Of a DNA stretch of 64,000 nt, positions 44,796-53,900 are shown in pieces. The notes under the pieces are model-generated. The model worked only from the letters and a program-made list of their open reading frames with translations, was not told the DNA's origin and did no database searches. Positions within the stretch are counted from its first letter, which is position 1, and the number at the start of each line of letters is the position of its first letter. This DNA comes from Lishizhenia sp965656535 (lineage in GTDB: Bacteria; Bacteroidota; Bacteroidia; Flavobacteriales_D; Crocinitomicaceae). The stretch covers positions 999,016 to 1,063,015 of the forward strand of contig CBFHKX010000001.1 in assembly GCA_965656535.1 (NCBI GenBank). Direction: 5' to 3'. Both the position numbers and the translations under genes were made by a program.

Positions 44796-45643
44796 TGCTT
44801 GAAAAGTTCAAAGAATATCTATTTAAAGAAAAGCGTGTTTCAGAACACACGCTTACTGCTTATGTAAATGATTTATCTGACTTTCTCACTTTCTCTAATT
44901 TAAAAAGTGGAGAAATAGAGGAGGTTACACATCACATTGTGAGGGCTTGGGTTGTAGATTTAGTAGCTAACGGAATTTCAAATAAATCTGTCAATAGAAA
45001 GTTATCTTCTTTAAGAACATTTTTTAGGTGGTTGGTAAAAGAAGGGGTACTAACTAAAAACCCAATGTTGAAAGTACAGGGTCCTAAAGTTGAGAAGCGA
45101 ATCCCAGCGTTTTTAAAGAAAGAGGACTTGTCAGCCAATCAATCTAGTCAATCAGAGATAGATACTGTTACTGCGGTAATGGTAGAGCTTTTTTATCAAA
45201 CAGGTATTCGTTTGTCAGAGCTCATAAACTTAAAGCAGGTAGATGTATCGATGGGGTCAATAAAGGTTTTAGGGAAACGAAATAAGGAGAGAATTATTCC
45301 TATTTCACATAATTTAAATAAGATTTTAATTGAATACATAGAAGAGACGAAAAAGCTTAACGAAACTCCGTTTGTATTTTGCACAAGTAAGGGTAAAAAA
45401 CTGTATCCTAAGTTTGTTTATAGGAAAATAAATAAGTATCTTTCTACTGTAACGAGTTTGAGTAAAAAGAGTCCTCACATCTTGAGGCACACATTTGCCA
45501 CGCACATGTTAAATAATGGTGCCGGCTTAGAAGTGTTAAAAGAATTATTAGGTCATTCTAATTTGAGTGCAACTCAAATTTACACTCATAATTCGTTCGA
45601 TGAAATAAATAAGATATATAAACAAGCTCATCCAAGGGGATAG
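44795..45643 (+). CDS. xerC: Tyrosine recombinase XerC
   Basis: Resolves chromosome dimers at dif with a partner recombinase. The 282 residues have an N-terminal SAM-like DNA-binding domain (1-100) and a catalytic domain with Arg139 (TGIRLSEL), Lys161, His228 and Arg231 (HILRHTFATHML), His254 (LGHSNLS) and nucleophile Tyr263. All are intact. It is a housekeeping copy, with no attachment site or phage genes nearby. hpf follows after 17 bases. Confidence 0.95.
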   Translation: MLEKFKEYLFKEKRVSEHTLTAYVNDLSDFLTFSNLKSGEIEEVTHHIVRAWVVDLVANGISNKSVNRKLSSLRTFFRWLVKEGVLTKNPMLKVQGPKVEKRIPAFLKKEDLSANQSSQSEIDTVTAVMVELFYQTGIRLSELINLKQVDVSMGSIKVLGKRNKERIIPISHNLNKILIEYIEETKKLNETPFVFCTSKGKKLYPKFVYRKINKYLSTVTSLSKKSPHILRHTFATHMLNNGAGLEVLKELLGHSNLSATQIYTHNSFDEINKIYKQAHPRG

Positions 45644-45660
45644 CATAAAAACTTAAAATT

Positions 45661-45957
45661 ATGAACGTAAAGATTCAGGCAGTGCATTTTAGTGCAGATC
45701 AAAAATTGGTAGATTTTGTTAATGAAAAAGTAAATAAGTTAGAGCAATTTCATGACCATATAATTTCAAGTAACGTATATTTAAAAGTAGATAAGAAGGC
45801 TGCTAAAGAGAATAAAATTGCCGAGATACGTATAAATATTCCTGGAAAAGAGTTGTTTGCAAAAAAACAATGTGATACGTTTGAAGAAGCTGCTGATAGC
45901 GCTTGTTCTGCATTGGAAAGGCAGGTGAAAAAGTATAAGTCTAAATTGTCGGCTTAA
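45661..45957 (+). CDS. hpf: Ribosome hibernation promoting factor, short form
   Basis: Binds idle 30S subunits in stationary phase. The 98 residues have the beta-alpha-beta-beta-beta-alpha pattern of HPF/YfiA: MNVKIQAVHFSADQKLVDFV, then a Lys-rich strand, EIRINIPGKELFAKKQCDTF and a C-terminal helix. There is no long C-terminal extension, so it is the short form. It shares the xerC transcript, and a terminator follows. Confidence 0.94.
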   Translation: MNVKIQAVHFSADQKLVDFVNEKVNKLEQFHDHIISSNVYLKVDKKAAKENKIAEIRINIPGKELFAKKQCDTFEEAADSACSALERQVKKYKSKLSA

Positions 45958-45978
45958 TACTGAATTTCAACACATTAT

Positions 45979-46010
45979 AATCTCACTCAAAATTGGGTGA
46001 GATTTTTTTT
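45979..46010 (+). terminator. Rho-independent terminator after hpf
   Basis: ATCTCACTC pairs with GGGTGAGAT (one G-T pair) around AAAATT, followed by TTTTTTTT. It isolates the xerC-hpf transcript from the tRNA-tuf operon. Confidence 0.92.
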
Positions 46011-46031
46011 GAAAAAAAAAGAAAAAAAGTG

Positions 46032-46061
46032 TTGTGGGAAAAGATTTCTTTCATACATTTG
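46032..46061 (+). promoter_or_regulatory. Strong promoter of the tRNA-tuf operon
   Basis: TTG (46032-46034), 19 bases, then TACATTTG (46054-46061). It lies about 60 bases before the first tRNA and after the hpf terminator. It is probably the main start for the translation super-operon. Confidence 0.75.
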
Positions 46062-46122
46062 CAACCCGAAACGGTTAACGCCAGACGGAAAGTTCTTTAA
46101 AAAACTGTTTATAAAATTAAGT

Positions 46123-46196
46123 GCCGATGTAGCTCAGCTGGCTAGAGCAGCTGATTTGTAATCAGCAGGTCGGGGGTTCGAGTCCCTTCATCGGCT
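46123..46196 (+). tRNA. tRNA-Thr (anticodon TGT)
   Basis: Cloverleaf of 74 bases with acceptor GCCGATG/CATCGGC, anticodon stem GCTGA/TCAGC and loop TTTGTAA, and T loop TTCGAGT. The discriminator is T and no CCA is encoded. It decodes ACA. First of a four-tRNA cluster before tuf. Confidence 0.96.
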
Positions 46197-46203
46197 CAAT
46201 TTT

Positions 46204-46285
46204 GGGGGTGTCGCATAGTGGCTATTGCAGCAGACTGTAAATCTGTCACCGTAAGGTATCGTTGGTTCGAGTCCATCCACCCCCA
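46204..46285 (+). tRNA. tRNA-Tyr (anticodon GTA)
   Basis: Cloverleaf of 82 bases with acceptor GGGGGTG/CACCCCC and anticodon loop CTGTAAA. It has a long variable arm, as expected for bacterial tRNA-Tyr. No CCA is encoded. It is eight bases from tRNA-Thr(TGT). Confidence 0.95.
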
Positions 46286-46304
46286 CTTTTAATTTTATTT
46301 TTTT

Positions 46305-46377
46305 GCGGGAGTAGCTCAGTTGGTAGAGCGTCAGCCTTCCAAGCTGAGGGTCGCGAGTTCGAGTCTCGTCTCCCGCT
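46305..46377 (+). tRNA. tRNA-Gly (anticodon TCC)
   Basis: Cloverleaf of 73 bases with acceptor GCGGGAG/CTCCCGC, anticodon stem TCAGC/GCTGA and loop CTTCCAA. It decodes GGA and GGG. No CCA is encoded. Confidence 0.96.
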
Positions 46378-46401
46378 CTACAGTTTTTTATTTTGCTCTT
46401 C

Positions 46402-46473
46402 GCCGGTGTAGCTCAGTGGTAGAGCGCTTCCTTGGTAAGGAAGAGGTCACGAGTTCAATTCTCGTCATTGGCT
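46402..46473 (+). tRNA. tRNA-Thr (anticodon GGT)
   Basis: Cloverleaf of 72 bases with acceptor GCCGGTG/CATTGGC (two G-T pairs), anticodon stem CTTCC/GGAAG and loop TTGGTAA. It decodes ACC and ACU. A spurious minus-strand frame across it is a familiar false hypothetical gene. Confidence 0.95.
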
Positions 46474-46520
46474 CAAAATAAAGGTGAAGATTAGTTCCGC
46501 TCTTTGAGGGTGGACTTTTG

Positions 46521-46528
46521 TATATTTG
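46521..46528 (+). promoter_or_regulatory. Possible internal promoter box before tuf
   Basis: TATATTTG lies 48 bases before the tuf ATG. The nearest upstream TTG is only 14 bases away, so it may be a weak extra promoter inside the tRNA-tuf operon. Confidence 0.4.
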
Positions 46529-46576
46529 AAGATTTAGGTTTTTTAAATTAATATTAACAAGTAATAAATAAACACA

Positions 46577-47761
46577 ATGGCTAAGGAAACATTTGATCGT
46601 TCCAAACCACACGTAAACATTGGAACAATTGGTCACGTCGATCACGGAAAAACAACTTTAACTGCTGCAATCTCGAGCGTACTTTCGTCTCAAGGTTTAG
46701 CTGAAACGCGTGATTTCTCTTCAATCGACAACGCACCGGAAGAAAAAGAAAGAGGTATTACTATTAACACTTCTCACGTGGAGTATCAAACAGCTAATCG
46801 TCACTACGCGCACGTTGACTGTCCTGGTCACGCCGATTACGTGAAGAATATGGTTACTGGTGCTGCTCAGATGGATGGAGCTATTTTAGTTGTTGCTGCA
46901 ACTGATGGTCCTATGCCACAGACACGCGAGCACATCCTTTTAGGGCGCCAGGTTGGTGTTCCAAGAATGGTTGTATTCTTGAACAAAGTTGACATGGTTG
47001 ACGATGAGGAGTTATTAGAATTAGTTGATATGGAAGTGAGAGAATTACTTTCTTTTTATGACTACGATGGTGACAACACTCCAGTTATACCTGGTTCTGC
47101 TTTAGGAGCTCTTAACGGAGAAGAGAAGTGGGTAGATTCTGTTAATAAATTAATGGAGTCTGTTGACACTTGGATTGAATTACCTCCAAGAGAAGTTGAT
47201 AAAGATTTTTTAATGCCCGTAGAGGATGTTTTCTCTATTACTGGTCGTGGTACAGTTGCTACTGGTCGTATTGAGACAGGAGTTGTTAACTCTGGAGAAG
47301 AGGTTGATATTTTAGGAATGGGAGATGAGAAATTGAAGTCTACTGTAACTGGAGTTGAGATGTTCCGTAAGATATTAGATAGAGGTGAAGCTGGTGATAA
47401 CGTTGGTTTATTATTAAGAGGTATCGCTAAAGAAGATATTAAAAGAGGAATGGTAATCTGTAAGCCAGGTTCTACAACACCTCACGATAAATTCAAAGCT
47501 GAGATATATGTATTGAAGAAAGAAGAAGGTGGTCGTCACACTCCTTTCCATAACAAATATCGTCCTCAGTTCTACTTCAGAACAACTGATGTAACTGGAG
47601 AGATTATCTTAGAAGAAGGAAGAGAGATGGTAATGCCTGGAGATAACGTAACTATTTCTGTAAACTTAATTGTTCCTATTGCAATGAACAAAGGTTTACG
47701 TTTTGCAATCCGTGAGGGTGGTAGAACAGTAGGTGCTGGACAGGTGACTGAAATCCTTTAA
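46577..47761 (+). CDS. tuf: Elongation factor Tu
   Basis: GTPase that brings aminoacyl-tRNA to the ribosome. The 394 residues have G1 GTIGHVDHGKTTL, the switch I region ending ERGITI, G3 DCPGHADYVKNM, G4 NKVDMVD and the usual beta-barrel domains ending RTVGAGQVTEIL. It is placed between tRNA-Thr(GGT) and tRNA-Trp, as in many bacteria. Codon use is regular, consistent with high expression. Confidence 0.98.
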   Translation: MAKETFDRSKPHVNIGTIGHVDHGKTTLTAAISSVLSSQGLAETRDFSSIDNAPEEKERGITINTSHVEYQTANRHYAHVDCPGHADYVKNMVTGAAQMDGAILVVAATDGPMPQTREHILLGRQVGVPRMVVFLNKVDMVDDEELLELVDMEVRELLSFYDYDGDNTPVIPGSALGALNGEEKWVDSVNKLMESVDTWIELPPREVDKDFLMPVEDVFSITGRGTVATGRIETGVVNSGEEVDILGMGDEKLKSTVTGVEMFRKILDRGEAGDNVGLLLRGIAKEDIKRGMVICKPGSTTPHDKFKAEIYVLKKEEGGRHTPFHNKYRPQFYFRTTDVTGEIILEEGREMVMPGDNVTISVNLIVPIAMNKGLRFAIREGGRTVGAGQVTEIL

Positions 47762-47777
47762 GAATAAAATAATTATG

Positions 47778-47807
47778 ACGGGAGGTTTGTAGTGAGCCTC
47801 CCGTTTT
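47778..47807 (+). terminator. Partial terminator or attenuator after tuf
   Basis: ACGGGAGG pairs perfectly with CCTCCCGT around an 11-base loop, but only TTTT follows. It probably reduces rather than stops transcription into tRNA-Trp and secE. Confidence 0.6.
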
Positions 47808-47811
47808 ATAC

Positions 47812-47884
47812 ACGGGTGTAGCTCAGTTGGTAGAGTACTGGTCTCCAAAACCATTGGTCGTGGGTTCGAATCCTACCGCCCGTG
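47812..47884 (+). tRNA. tRNA-Trp (anticodon CCA)
   Basis: Cloverleaf of 73 bases with acceptor ACGGGTG/CGCCCGT (one T-G pair), anticodon loop CTCCAAA and discriminator G. It is located between tuf and secE, its common bacterial position. Confidence 0.95.
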
Positions 47885-47898
47885 CAAAATAGAAGATT

Positions 47899-48114
47899 GT
47901 GGCTAATATTAAAGAATATTTTCAAGAAACGTATCACGAATTGGTGCATAAAGTGACATGGCCAACATGGGGTGAATTGCAAAGTAATACCATTGTTGTG
48001 GTTGTTGCTTCTGTGATTTTTTCATTGTTAGTTCTCCTTATGGATAAAGTTTTCGGTGTTGCTGGTATTTCTTGGTGGAAAGGCGTACTTGGTTTTGTAT
48101 ATGACTTATTTTAA
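47899..48114 (+). CDS. secE: Preprotein translocase subunit SecE
   Basis: Single-helix subunit of the SecYEG channel. The 71 residues have the amphipathic start IKEYFQETYHELVHKVTWPTW and one membrane helix at about 35-55. It begins with GTG, 14 bases after tRNA-Trp. nusG follows after 11 bases. Confidence 0.94.
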   Translation: MANIKEYFQETYHELVHKVTWPTWGELQSNTIVVVVASVIFSLLVLLMDKVFGVAGISWWKGVLGFVYDLF

Positions 48115-48125
48115 TCAATTTTAAA

Positions 48126-48677
48126 ATGGCAGATATTAAGAAGAGATGGTACGTGGTGAGAGCCATAAGTGGTAAAGAGAAAAAAGTTAAGGAATATCTC
48201 GATATGGAAATTACGAGATTGAAATTGACTGACTATGTTGATCAAGTTTTAATTCCTACAGAAAAGGTGTTTCAAATTCGTAATGGTAAGAAAGTGAGTA
48301 AGGAAAAAGCTTACTTGCCTGGATACGTTTTGGTTGAAGCATCATTAGTTGGTGAAGTACCGCACGTTATTAAAGGAATTCCAAATGTAATTGGTTTTTT
48401 GGGCGCAGAAAAGGGTGGTGAACCAATGCCTATGAGGCAGTCAGAGGTAAATCGAATACTTGGTAAGGTTGATGAGTTATCTGAGACAGAAGAAGAAATG
48501 AAAATTCCTTTTGTTTCTGGTGAGTCTGTCAAAGTTATTGATGGGCCGTTTAATAATTTCAGTGGAACCATTGAAGAGATTAACGAAGACAAGAAGAAAC
48601 TTAAGGTGATGGTTAAGATTTTTGGTAGAAAGAATCTATTAGAGCTTAGCTACATGCAAGTTGAAAAGGAAAGTTAA
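48126..48677 (+). CDS. nusG: Transcription termination/antitermination protein NusG
   Basis: Processivity factor binding RNA polymerase and Rho. The NGN domain covers about residues 1-115 (KRWYVVRAISGKEKKVKEYL, AYLPGYVLVE), and the KOW motif of the C-terminal domain is SVKVIDGPFNNFSGTIEEI (about 135-153). Length 183 is normal. Last gene before the rplK leader. Confidence 0.96.
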   Translation: MADIKKRWYVVRAISGKEKKVKEYLDMEITRLKLTDYVDQVLIPTEKVFQIRNGKKVSKEKAYLPGYVLVEASLVGEVPHVIKGIPNVIGFLGAEKGGEPMPMRQSEVNRILGKVDELSETEEEMKIPFVSGESVKVIDGPFNNFSGTIEEINEDKKKLKVMVKIFGRKNLLELSYMQVEKES

Positions 48678-48698
48678 AAGTGTATTTAACCAGTAGAA

Positions 48699-48737
48699 GT
48701 GAGAAAATGTAATTAAATGCTTCCCATTTAATCTCAC
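48699..48737 (+). promoter_or_regulatory. Structured leader of the rplK-rplA mRNA
   Basis: A lower stem GTGAG (48699-48703)/CTCAC (48733-48737) and an upper stem ATTAAATG (48712-48719)/CATTTAAT (48725-48732) enclose a five-base loop, with an eight-base bulge on the 5' side. It is 27 bases before the rplK ATG and lacks a T run. In E. coli, L1 represses this operon by binding the leader, so this is a candidate L1 or L11 control site. Confidence 0.55.
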
Positions 48738-48764
48738 GTTAGGACTACATAATATATATAACAA

Positions 48765-49205
48765 ATGGCTAAAGAAGTAGCAGGATTGATCAAATTACAG
48801 ATCAAGGGTGGTGCAGCCAATCCTTCACCTCCGGTAGGACCAGCATTAGGTGCTAAAGGGGTGAATATCATGGAGTTTTGTAAGCAGTTTAATGCTAGAA
48901 CCCAAGATAAACCAGGAAAGGTTTTACCAGTGGTTATTACTGTTTACAGTGATAAATCGTTTGATTTTGTAATTAAAACTCCACCAGCAGCTGTTCAATT
49001 ACTAGAAGCAGCAAAGCTAAAGAAAGGATCTCCAGAGTCAAACAGACAGAAAGTAGCTTCGGTTACTTGGGATCAAGTAAAAGCAATTGCTGAAGACAAG
49101 CTTCCAGATATGAACTGTTTTACAGTTGAGTCTGGTATGAGAATGGTAGCTGGTACAGCAAGAAGTATGGGTATAACTGTTAAAGGAGATTTTCCTTCTA
49201 ACTAA
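48765..49205 (+). CDS. rplK: 50S ribosomal protein L11
   Basis: GTPase-centre protein of the large subunit. The 146 residues have KLQIKGGAANPSPPVGPALG at the N-terminus, NIMEFCKQFNART and the C-terminal RNA-binding domain with SGMRMVAGTARSMGITV. It starts 87 bases after nusG, after a structured leader, and is ten bases from rplA. Confidence 0.97.
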   Translation: MAKEVAGLIKLQIKGGAANPSPPVGPALGAKGVNIMEFCKQFNARTQDKPGKVLPVVITVYSDKSFDFVIKTPPAAVQLLEAAKLKKGSPESNRQKVASVTWDQVKAIAEDKLPDMNCFTVESGMRMVAGTARSMGITVKGDFPSN

Positions 49206-49215
49206 AACATGAATT

Positions 49216-49911
49216 ATGGGACGAATTTCTAAGAAAAGAAAAGAAGTACTCGCTAAGTATGACTTAGAGCAGACGTACACGTTAGATGAAGCATGTAAGA
49301 TGGTTAAGGAAATCACTACAACAAAATTCGATGCTTCTGTTGACATTAGTGTAAGATTAGGTGTAGATCCACGTAAAGCTAACCAAATGGTTAGAGGTAC
49401 GGTTGCATTGCCTCACGGAACAGGTAAGGATATGAAAGTATTAGTACTTTGTACTCCAGACAAGGAAGAGGAAGCAAAAGCAGCAGGTGCTGATTACGTT
49501 GGACTAGACGAGTTTATCGCTAAGATTAAAGGTGGTTGGACTGATATTGATGTGATTATTACTATGCCTTCTGTAATGGGTAAAGTTGGTGCTTTAGGTC
49601 GTATTTTAGGACCAAGAGGATTAATGCCAAACCCTAAGACGGGAACAGTAACAATGGATATTGGTAAGGCTGTGCAAGAAGTGAAAGCAGGTAAAATTGA
49701 TTTCAGAGTAGATAAGTTTGGAAACATTCATACGAATATCGCAAAGGCTTCATTTGATGGAGACAAGATAAAGGATAATGCTTTTGAAATGATTTCTACT
49801 TTAGTTAAAATGAAACCAGCTGCAGCTAAAGGAACGTACATTAAAAGTATTTTCATCAGCTCAACAATGAGTCCAAGTATCAAAATCGACGCTAAATCTG
49901 TTGTAGCTTAA
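49216..49911 (+). CDS. rplA: 50S ribosomal protein L1
   Basis: L1-stalk protein and, in many bacteria, translational repressor of its own operon. The 231 residues contain VDISVRLGVDPRKANQMVRG, MGKVGALGRILGPRGLMPNP and the closing TYIKSIFISSTMSPSIKID. It is 13 bases before rplJ, so there is no room for a separate L10 leader. Confidence 0.97.
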   Translation: MGRISKKRKEVLAKYDLEQTYTLDEACKMVKEITTTKFDASVDISVRLGVDPRKANQMVRGTVALPHGTGKDMKVLVLCTPDKEEEAKAAGADYVGLDEFIAKIKGGWTDIDVIITMPSVMGKVGALGRILGPRGLMPNPKTGTVTMDIGKAVQEVKAGKIDFRVDKFGNIHTNIAKASFDGDKIKDNAFEMISTLVKMKPAAAKGTYIKSIFISSTMSPSIKIDAKSVVA

Positions 49912-49924
49912 AAACTTTATAATC

Positions 49925-50446
49925 ATGACTAAAGAACAAAAAGCGCAATACATAGATAATTTAACGGCTGAATTAAAAGAAGCTAACATATTTTATCTAG
50001 CGGATACAGCGGAATTAACTGTAGAAGCAGTAAACAACCTTCGTCGTAAATGCTTTCAAAGTGGAATTGAGTTAAGAGTGGTTAAAAACACGCTTCTCGA
50101 AAAAGCTATGGAAAGAGTTGAAGACAGAGATTTTGGAGACCTAAAAGCAGTACTTTCTGGTCCAACTTCAATTATGTTTGCAGAAGTAGGTAATGCACCT
50201 GCTAAAGTAATCAAGGACTTTCGTAAGAAAAACGATAAGCCTATTTTGAAGGGAGCTTATGTAGAAGAAGCAGTTTATATTGGTGATGACCAACTTGAAG
50301 CACTTGTATCAATTAAGAGCAAGGAAGAGCTTATTGGTGAAATCATCACGATTCTACAAAGCCCGGCTAAGAACGTTGTTTCTGGTCTTAAAGGACAAGG
50401 TGGTAAAATCGCAGGTATCCTTAAAACGCTCTCAGAAAGAGCATAG
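49925..50446 (+). CDS. rplJ: 50S ribosomal protein L10
   Basis: Base of the L7/L12 stalk. The 173 residues start TKEQKAQYIDNLTAELKEAN, with RVVKNTLLEKAME and a C-terminal helix that carries the L12 dimers. The gap to rplA is too short for the L10-binding leader of gamma-proteobacteria, so regulation may differ. Confidence 0.96.
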   Translation: MTKEQKAQYIDNLTAELKEANIFYLADTAELTVEAVNNLRRKCFQSGIELRVVKNTLLEKAMERVEDRDFGDLKAVLSGPTSIMFAEVGNAPAKVIKDFRKKNDKPILKGAYVEEAVYIGDDQLEALVSIKSKEELIGEIITILQSPAKNVVSGLKGQGGKIAGILKTLSERA

Positions 50447-50468
50447 AATTATTAATTATTTTTTAGAA

Positions 50469-50487
50469 TTTATTTAAATTAAATAAA
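50469..50487 (+). repeat. Perfect 19-base AT palindrome before rplL
   Basis: TTTATTTAA-A-TTAAATAAA is a perfect inverted repeat ending one base before the rplL ATG. The stem would hold the ribosome-binding region. It may tune translation, or be chance in an AT-only leader. Confidence 0.45.
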
Positions 50488-50488
50488 A

Positions 50489-50863
50489 ATGGCTGATTTA
50501 AAAGCAATGGCAGAAGAGTTAGTAAACTTAACTGTAAAAGACGTAAATGAACTAGCAAACATCCTTAAGGATGAGTACGGAATCGAACCAGCTGCTGCAG
50601 CTGTAGCAGTAGCTGCAGGTGGTGCTGCAGGAGGTGAAGAAGCTGCAGAAAAAACTGAATTTGATGTTGTATTAAAAGCAGCAGGAGGATCAAAGTTAGC
50701 AGTAGTGAAGTTAGTTAAGGAATTAACTGGTTTAGGACTTAAAGAAGCAAAAGAAGTTGTTGATAGTGCACCATCTAACTTAAAAGAAGGAGTATCTAAA
50801 GACGAAGCTGAAGGTCTTAAAAAATCTCTTGAAGAAGCAGGAGCTGAAGTTGAGATTAAGTAA
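50489..50863 (+). CDS. rplL: 50S ribosomal protein L7/L12
   Basis: Multicopy stalk protein that recruits translation factors. The 124 residues have an N-terminal dimer domain (1-32), an Ala/Gly hinge (36-52: AAAAVAVAAGGAAGG) and the C-terminal factor-binding domain with KLAVVKLVKELTGLGLKEAK. A strong hairpin follows before rpoB. Confidence 0.97.
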   Translation: MADLKAMAEELVNLTVKDVNELANILKDEYGIEPAAAAVAVAAGGAAGGEEAAEKTEFDVVLKAAGGSKLAVVKLVKELTGLGLKEAKEVVDSAPSNLKEGVSKDEAEGLKKSLEEAGAEVEIK

Positions 50864-50878
50864 TAGTATTACTTTTTT

Positions 50879-50925
50879 AACAGGAATAGGCACACCATTT
50901 TATGGCGTGCCTACTCCTGTTTTTG
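50879..50925 (+). terminator. Attenuator between rplL and rpoB
   Basis: AACAGGA/TCCTGTT and TAGGCAC/GTGCCTA form a 14-pair stem with one mismatch, with a CCAT/ATGG pair near the loop and TTTTT after. It matches in position the partial terminator known between rplL and rpoB in E. coli, which lowers RNA polymerase relative to ribosomal protein output. Confidence 0.8.
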
Positions 50926-50974
50926 TGCGTTTGCACATTTTTTTAAGTCCTTTTTCTAATAAAATCATTTAGCA

Positions 50975-53900
50975 TTGGCAACAAATAGCAACATAGCAAC
51001 AAGGATTAGTTTTGCATCAAGCAAAAGTCCATTCGAATATCCAGATTTTTTGGATATTCAAATAAAGTCGTTCCAAGAGTTTTTTCAATTAGAAACTACT
51101 CCTGAGAATAGAGAAAAAGAAGGGTTATTTAAAGTTTTCTCTGAAAATTTCCCAATTACTGATACAAGGAATCAATTCGTTCTTGAGTTCTTGGACTACT
51201 TTGTAGATCCACCAAGGTACTCTTTAGAAGAATGTATTGAGAGAGGTTTAACTTACAGTGTTCCTTTAAAAGCGAAGCTTAAGTTATACTGTACAGATCC
51301 CGAACATGAGGATTTTGAAACAATAGTACAAGATGTTTATCTTGGTACAATTCCTTACATGACACCTAAAGGTTCATTTGTGGTTAACGGAGCAGAAAGG
51401 GTAATTGTTTCTCAATTACACAGGTCTCCAGGTGTGTTCTTCGGACAAAGCCGTCATGCAAATGGAACTAAATTATACTCTGCTAGAGTAATTCCTTTTA
51501 AAGGTTCGTGGATAGAATTTGCGACAGATATAAACAGCGTTATGTATGCTTATATCGATCGTAAGAAAAAATTACCAGTTACAACTCTATTTAGAGCAAT
51601 TGGTTATGAAAGTGATAAAGATATTCTAGAGATTTTTGGTCTTGCAGATGAAGTAAAAGCTACTAAAGCAAACTTGAAAAAGTTAATTGGTAGAAAGCTT
51701 GCTGCAAGAGTTCTTAAGTCATGGGTAGAAGACTTCGTTGATGAAGATACAGGAGAAGTTGTATCTATTGAAAGAAATGAAGTAATCCTTGACAGAGAAA
51801 CAATTATTGAAGAAATTCATATAGATGAAATAGTTGACGCGGGAGTTAAAACGGTTATTCTTCATAAAGAAGATATTAATTCAGCGGATTACACTATCAT
51901 TTACAATACGCTTCAGAAAGATACTTCTAACTCTGAGAAAGAAGCTGTTGAACATATTTATCGTCAGCTACGTAACGCTGAACCGCCAGATCAAGAAACT
52001 GCGCGTTCTGTATTTGAAAAATTATTCTTTTCAGATACACGTTATGATTTAGGTGAAGTAGGTAGATATAGAATGAACAAAAAGCTTAATGGCGACGATA
52101 TGTCTGAAGAGTCTCGTGTAATGACGAAGACAGATATTATCAAAATTGTTAAGTATTTAATTGAGTTGATCAATTCAAAAGCAGAAGTGGATGATATTGA
52201 TCACTTATCAAACAGACGTGTAAGAACAGTTGGTGAGCAATTATATTCTCAATTCGGAGTTGGTTTAGCTAGAATGGCTAGAACGATTAGAGAGAGAATG
52301 AATGTTAGAGATAACGAGGTATTTACGCCAATCGATTTAATTAATGCAAAGACATTATCTTCTGTAATTAATTCTTTCTTTGGTACCAATCAGCTTTCTC
52401 AGTTTATGGATCAAACGAATCCATTGTCTGAGGTAACGCACAAACGTCGTTTATCTGCACTAGGGCCAGGTGGTTTATCTAGAGAAAGAGCAGGTTTCGA
52501 GGTGCGTGATGTTCACTACACACACTACGGACGTTTATGTACGATTGAAACACCTGAAGGACCAAACATTGGTTTGATTTCTTCACTGTGTGTTTACGCA
52601 AAAGTAAATAAGTTAGGATTTATTGAAACTCCATATCGTAACGTTGCTAACGGTAAGGTAGATTTAGCCAGTGCGCCAACTTATTTATCAGCAGAGGAAG
52701 AAGCATCTAAAATGATTGCACAAGCCAATGCGAACATTAACGAAAAAGGAGAATTTCAAACAGACATTGTTAAGGCTCGTAATATGGGAGATTTCCCAGT
52801 TATCGATCCAAAGCAAATAGATTTAATGGACGTTGGAGCTAACCAAATTGCTTCTATAGCAGCATCTTCAATTCCATTCTTGGAGCATGATGATGCCAAC
52901 CGTGCGTTGATGGGATCTAACATGCAGCGTCAGGCTGTTCCTTTGTTAAAACCTAACTCTCCAATTGTTGGTACAGGAATCGAAAGATTAGTAGCAAGAG
53001 ATTCTAGAGTACTAGTTAATGCAGAAGGTAACGGTGTTGTGGAATACGTAGATGCGAATGAAATTGTTTTACGATACGAGTTATCTGACGAAGATAAACT
53101 GGTTAGTTTTGATGGTGAGACAAAGCGTTACTCTTTAACCAAGTTTAAGAAAACGAACCAAGGTTCTACCATGAACTTGAAGCCTATTGTTCAAAAAGGT
53201 GATAAAGTAGAAAAAGGTCAAGTACTTTGCGAAGGTTACGCAACTCAAGCTGGAGAATTAGCATTGGGTCAAAACTTAAAAGTAGCATTCATGCCTTGGC
53301 AAGGATATAACTTTGAGGATGCAATTGTAATTTCTGAGAAAGTTGTTAGAGATGATATCTTTACTTCTGTTCATATTGATGAGTATTCTCTTGAGGTAAG
53401 AGATACGAAGAGAGGTATGGAAGAGTTAACAGCTGATATTCCTAATGTATCTGAAGAAACTACAAAAGACCTTGACGAAAACGGTTTAATTAGAATTGGT
53501 GCTGAAATTACTGAAGGAGATATATTAATAGGTAAGATTACTCCTAAGGGAGAAACAGACCCATCTCCAGAAGAAAAGTTATTAAGAGCAATATTCGGAG
53601 ATAAAGCTGGTGATGTTAAAGATGCATCTTTAAAAGCTGGACCTTCTCTTAGAGGTGTTGTAATTGGTAAAAAATTATTCTCAAGAGCAATCAAGGATAG
53701 AAAAACCAAAGCACAAGATAAGCCAATTTTAGAGCAGTTGGATAGTGAGTACGAAAAAGATTTAGGTGATTTAAAGGTAACTTTAGTTGAAAAATTACTT
53801 CAACTTTTAGATACTGAAAAATCAGCTGGTGTTTTCAATAATTTCCGTGAAGAAATTATAAAGAAAGGATCTAAATTCTCTCAAAAGAATTTAATGATCA

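Noticed and set aside
44795..45643. Integrase of a mobile element
   Set aside because: All features fit housekeeping XerC: short size, rpsU/hpf neighbours, and no attachment repeat or cargo genes, although tRNAs lie only 0.5 kb away.
46388..46645. Minus-strand frame over tRNA-Thr(GGT) and the start of tuf
   Set aside because: It is the reverse of a tRNA and of a strongly supported gene; its RIELVTSSLPRKRSTTELHR-type sequence is a well-known artefact of translating tRNA genes.
49912..49924. L10-binding leader before rplJ
   Set aside because: Only 13 bases separate rplA and rplJ.
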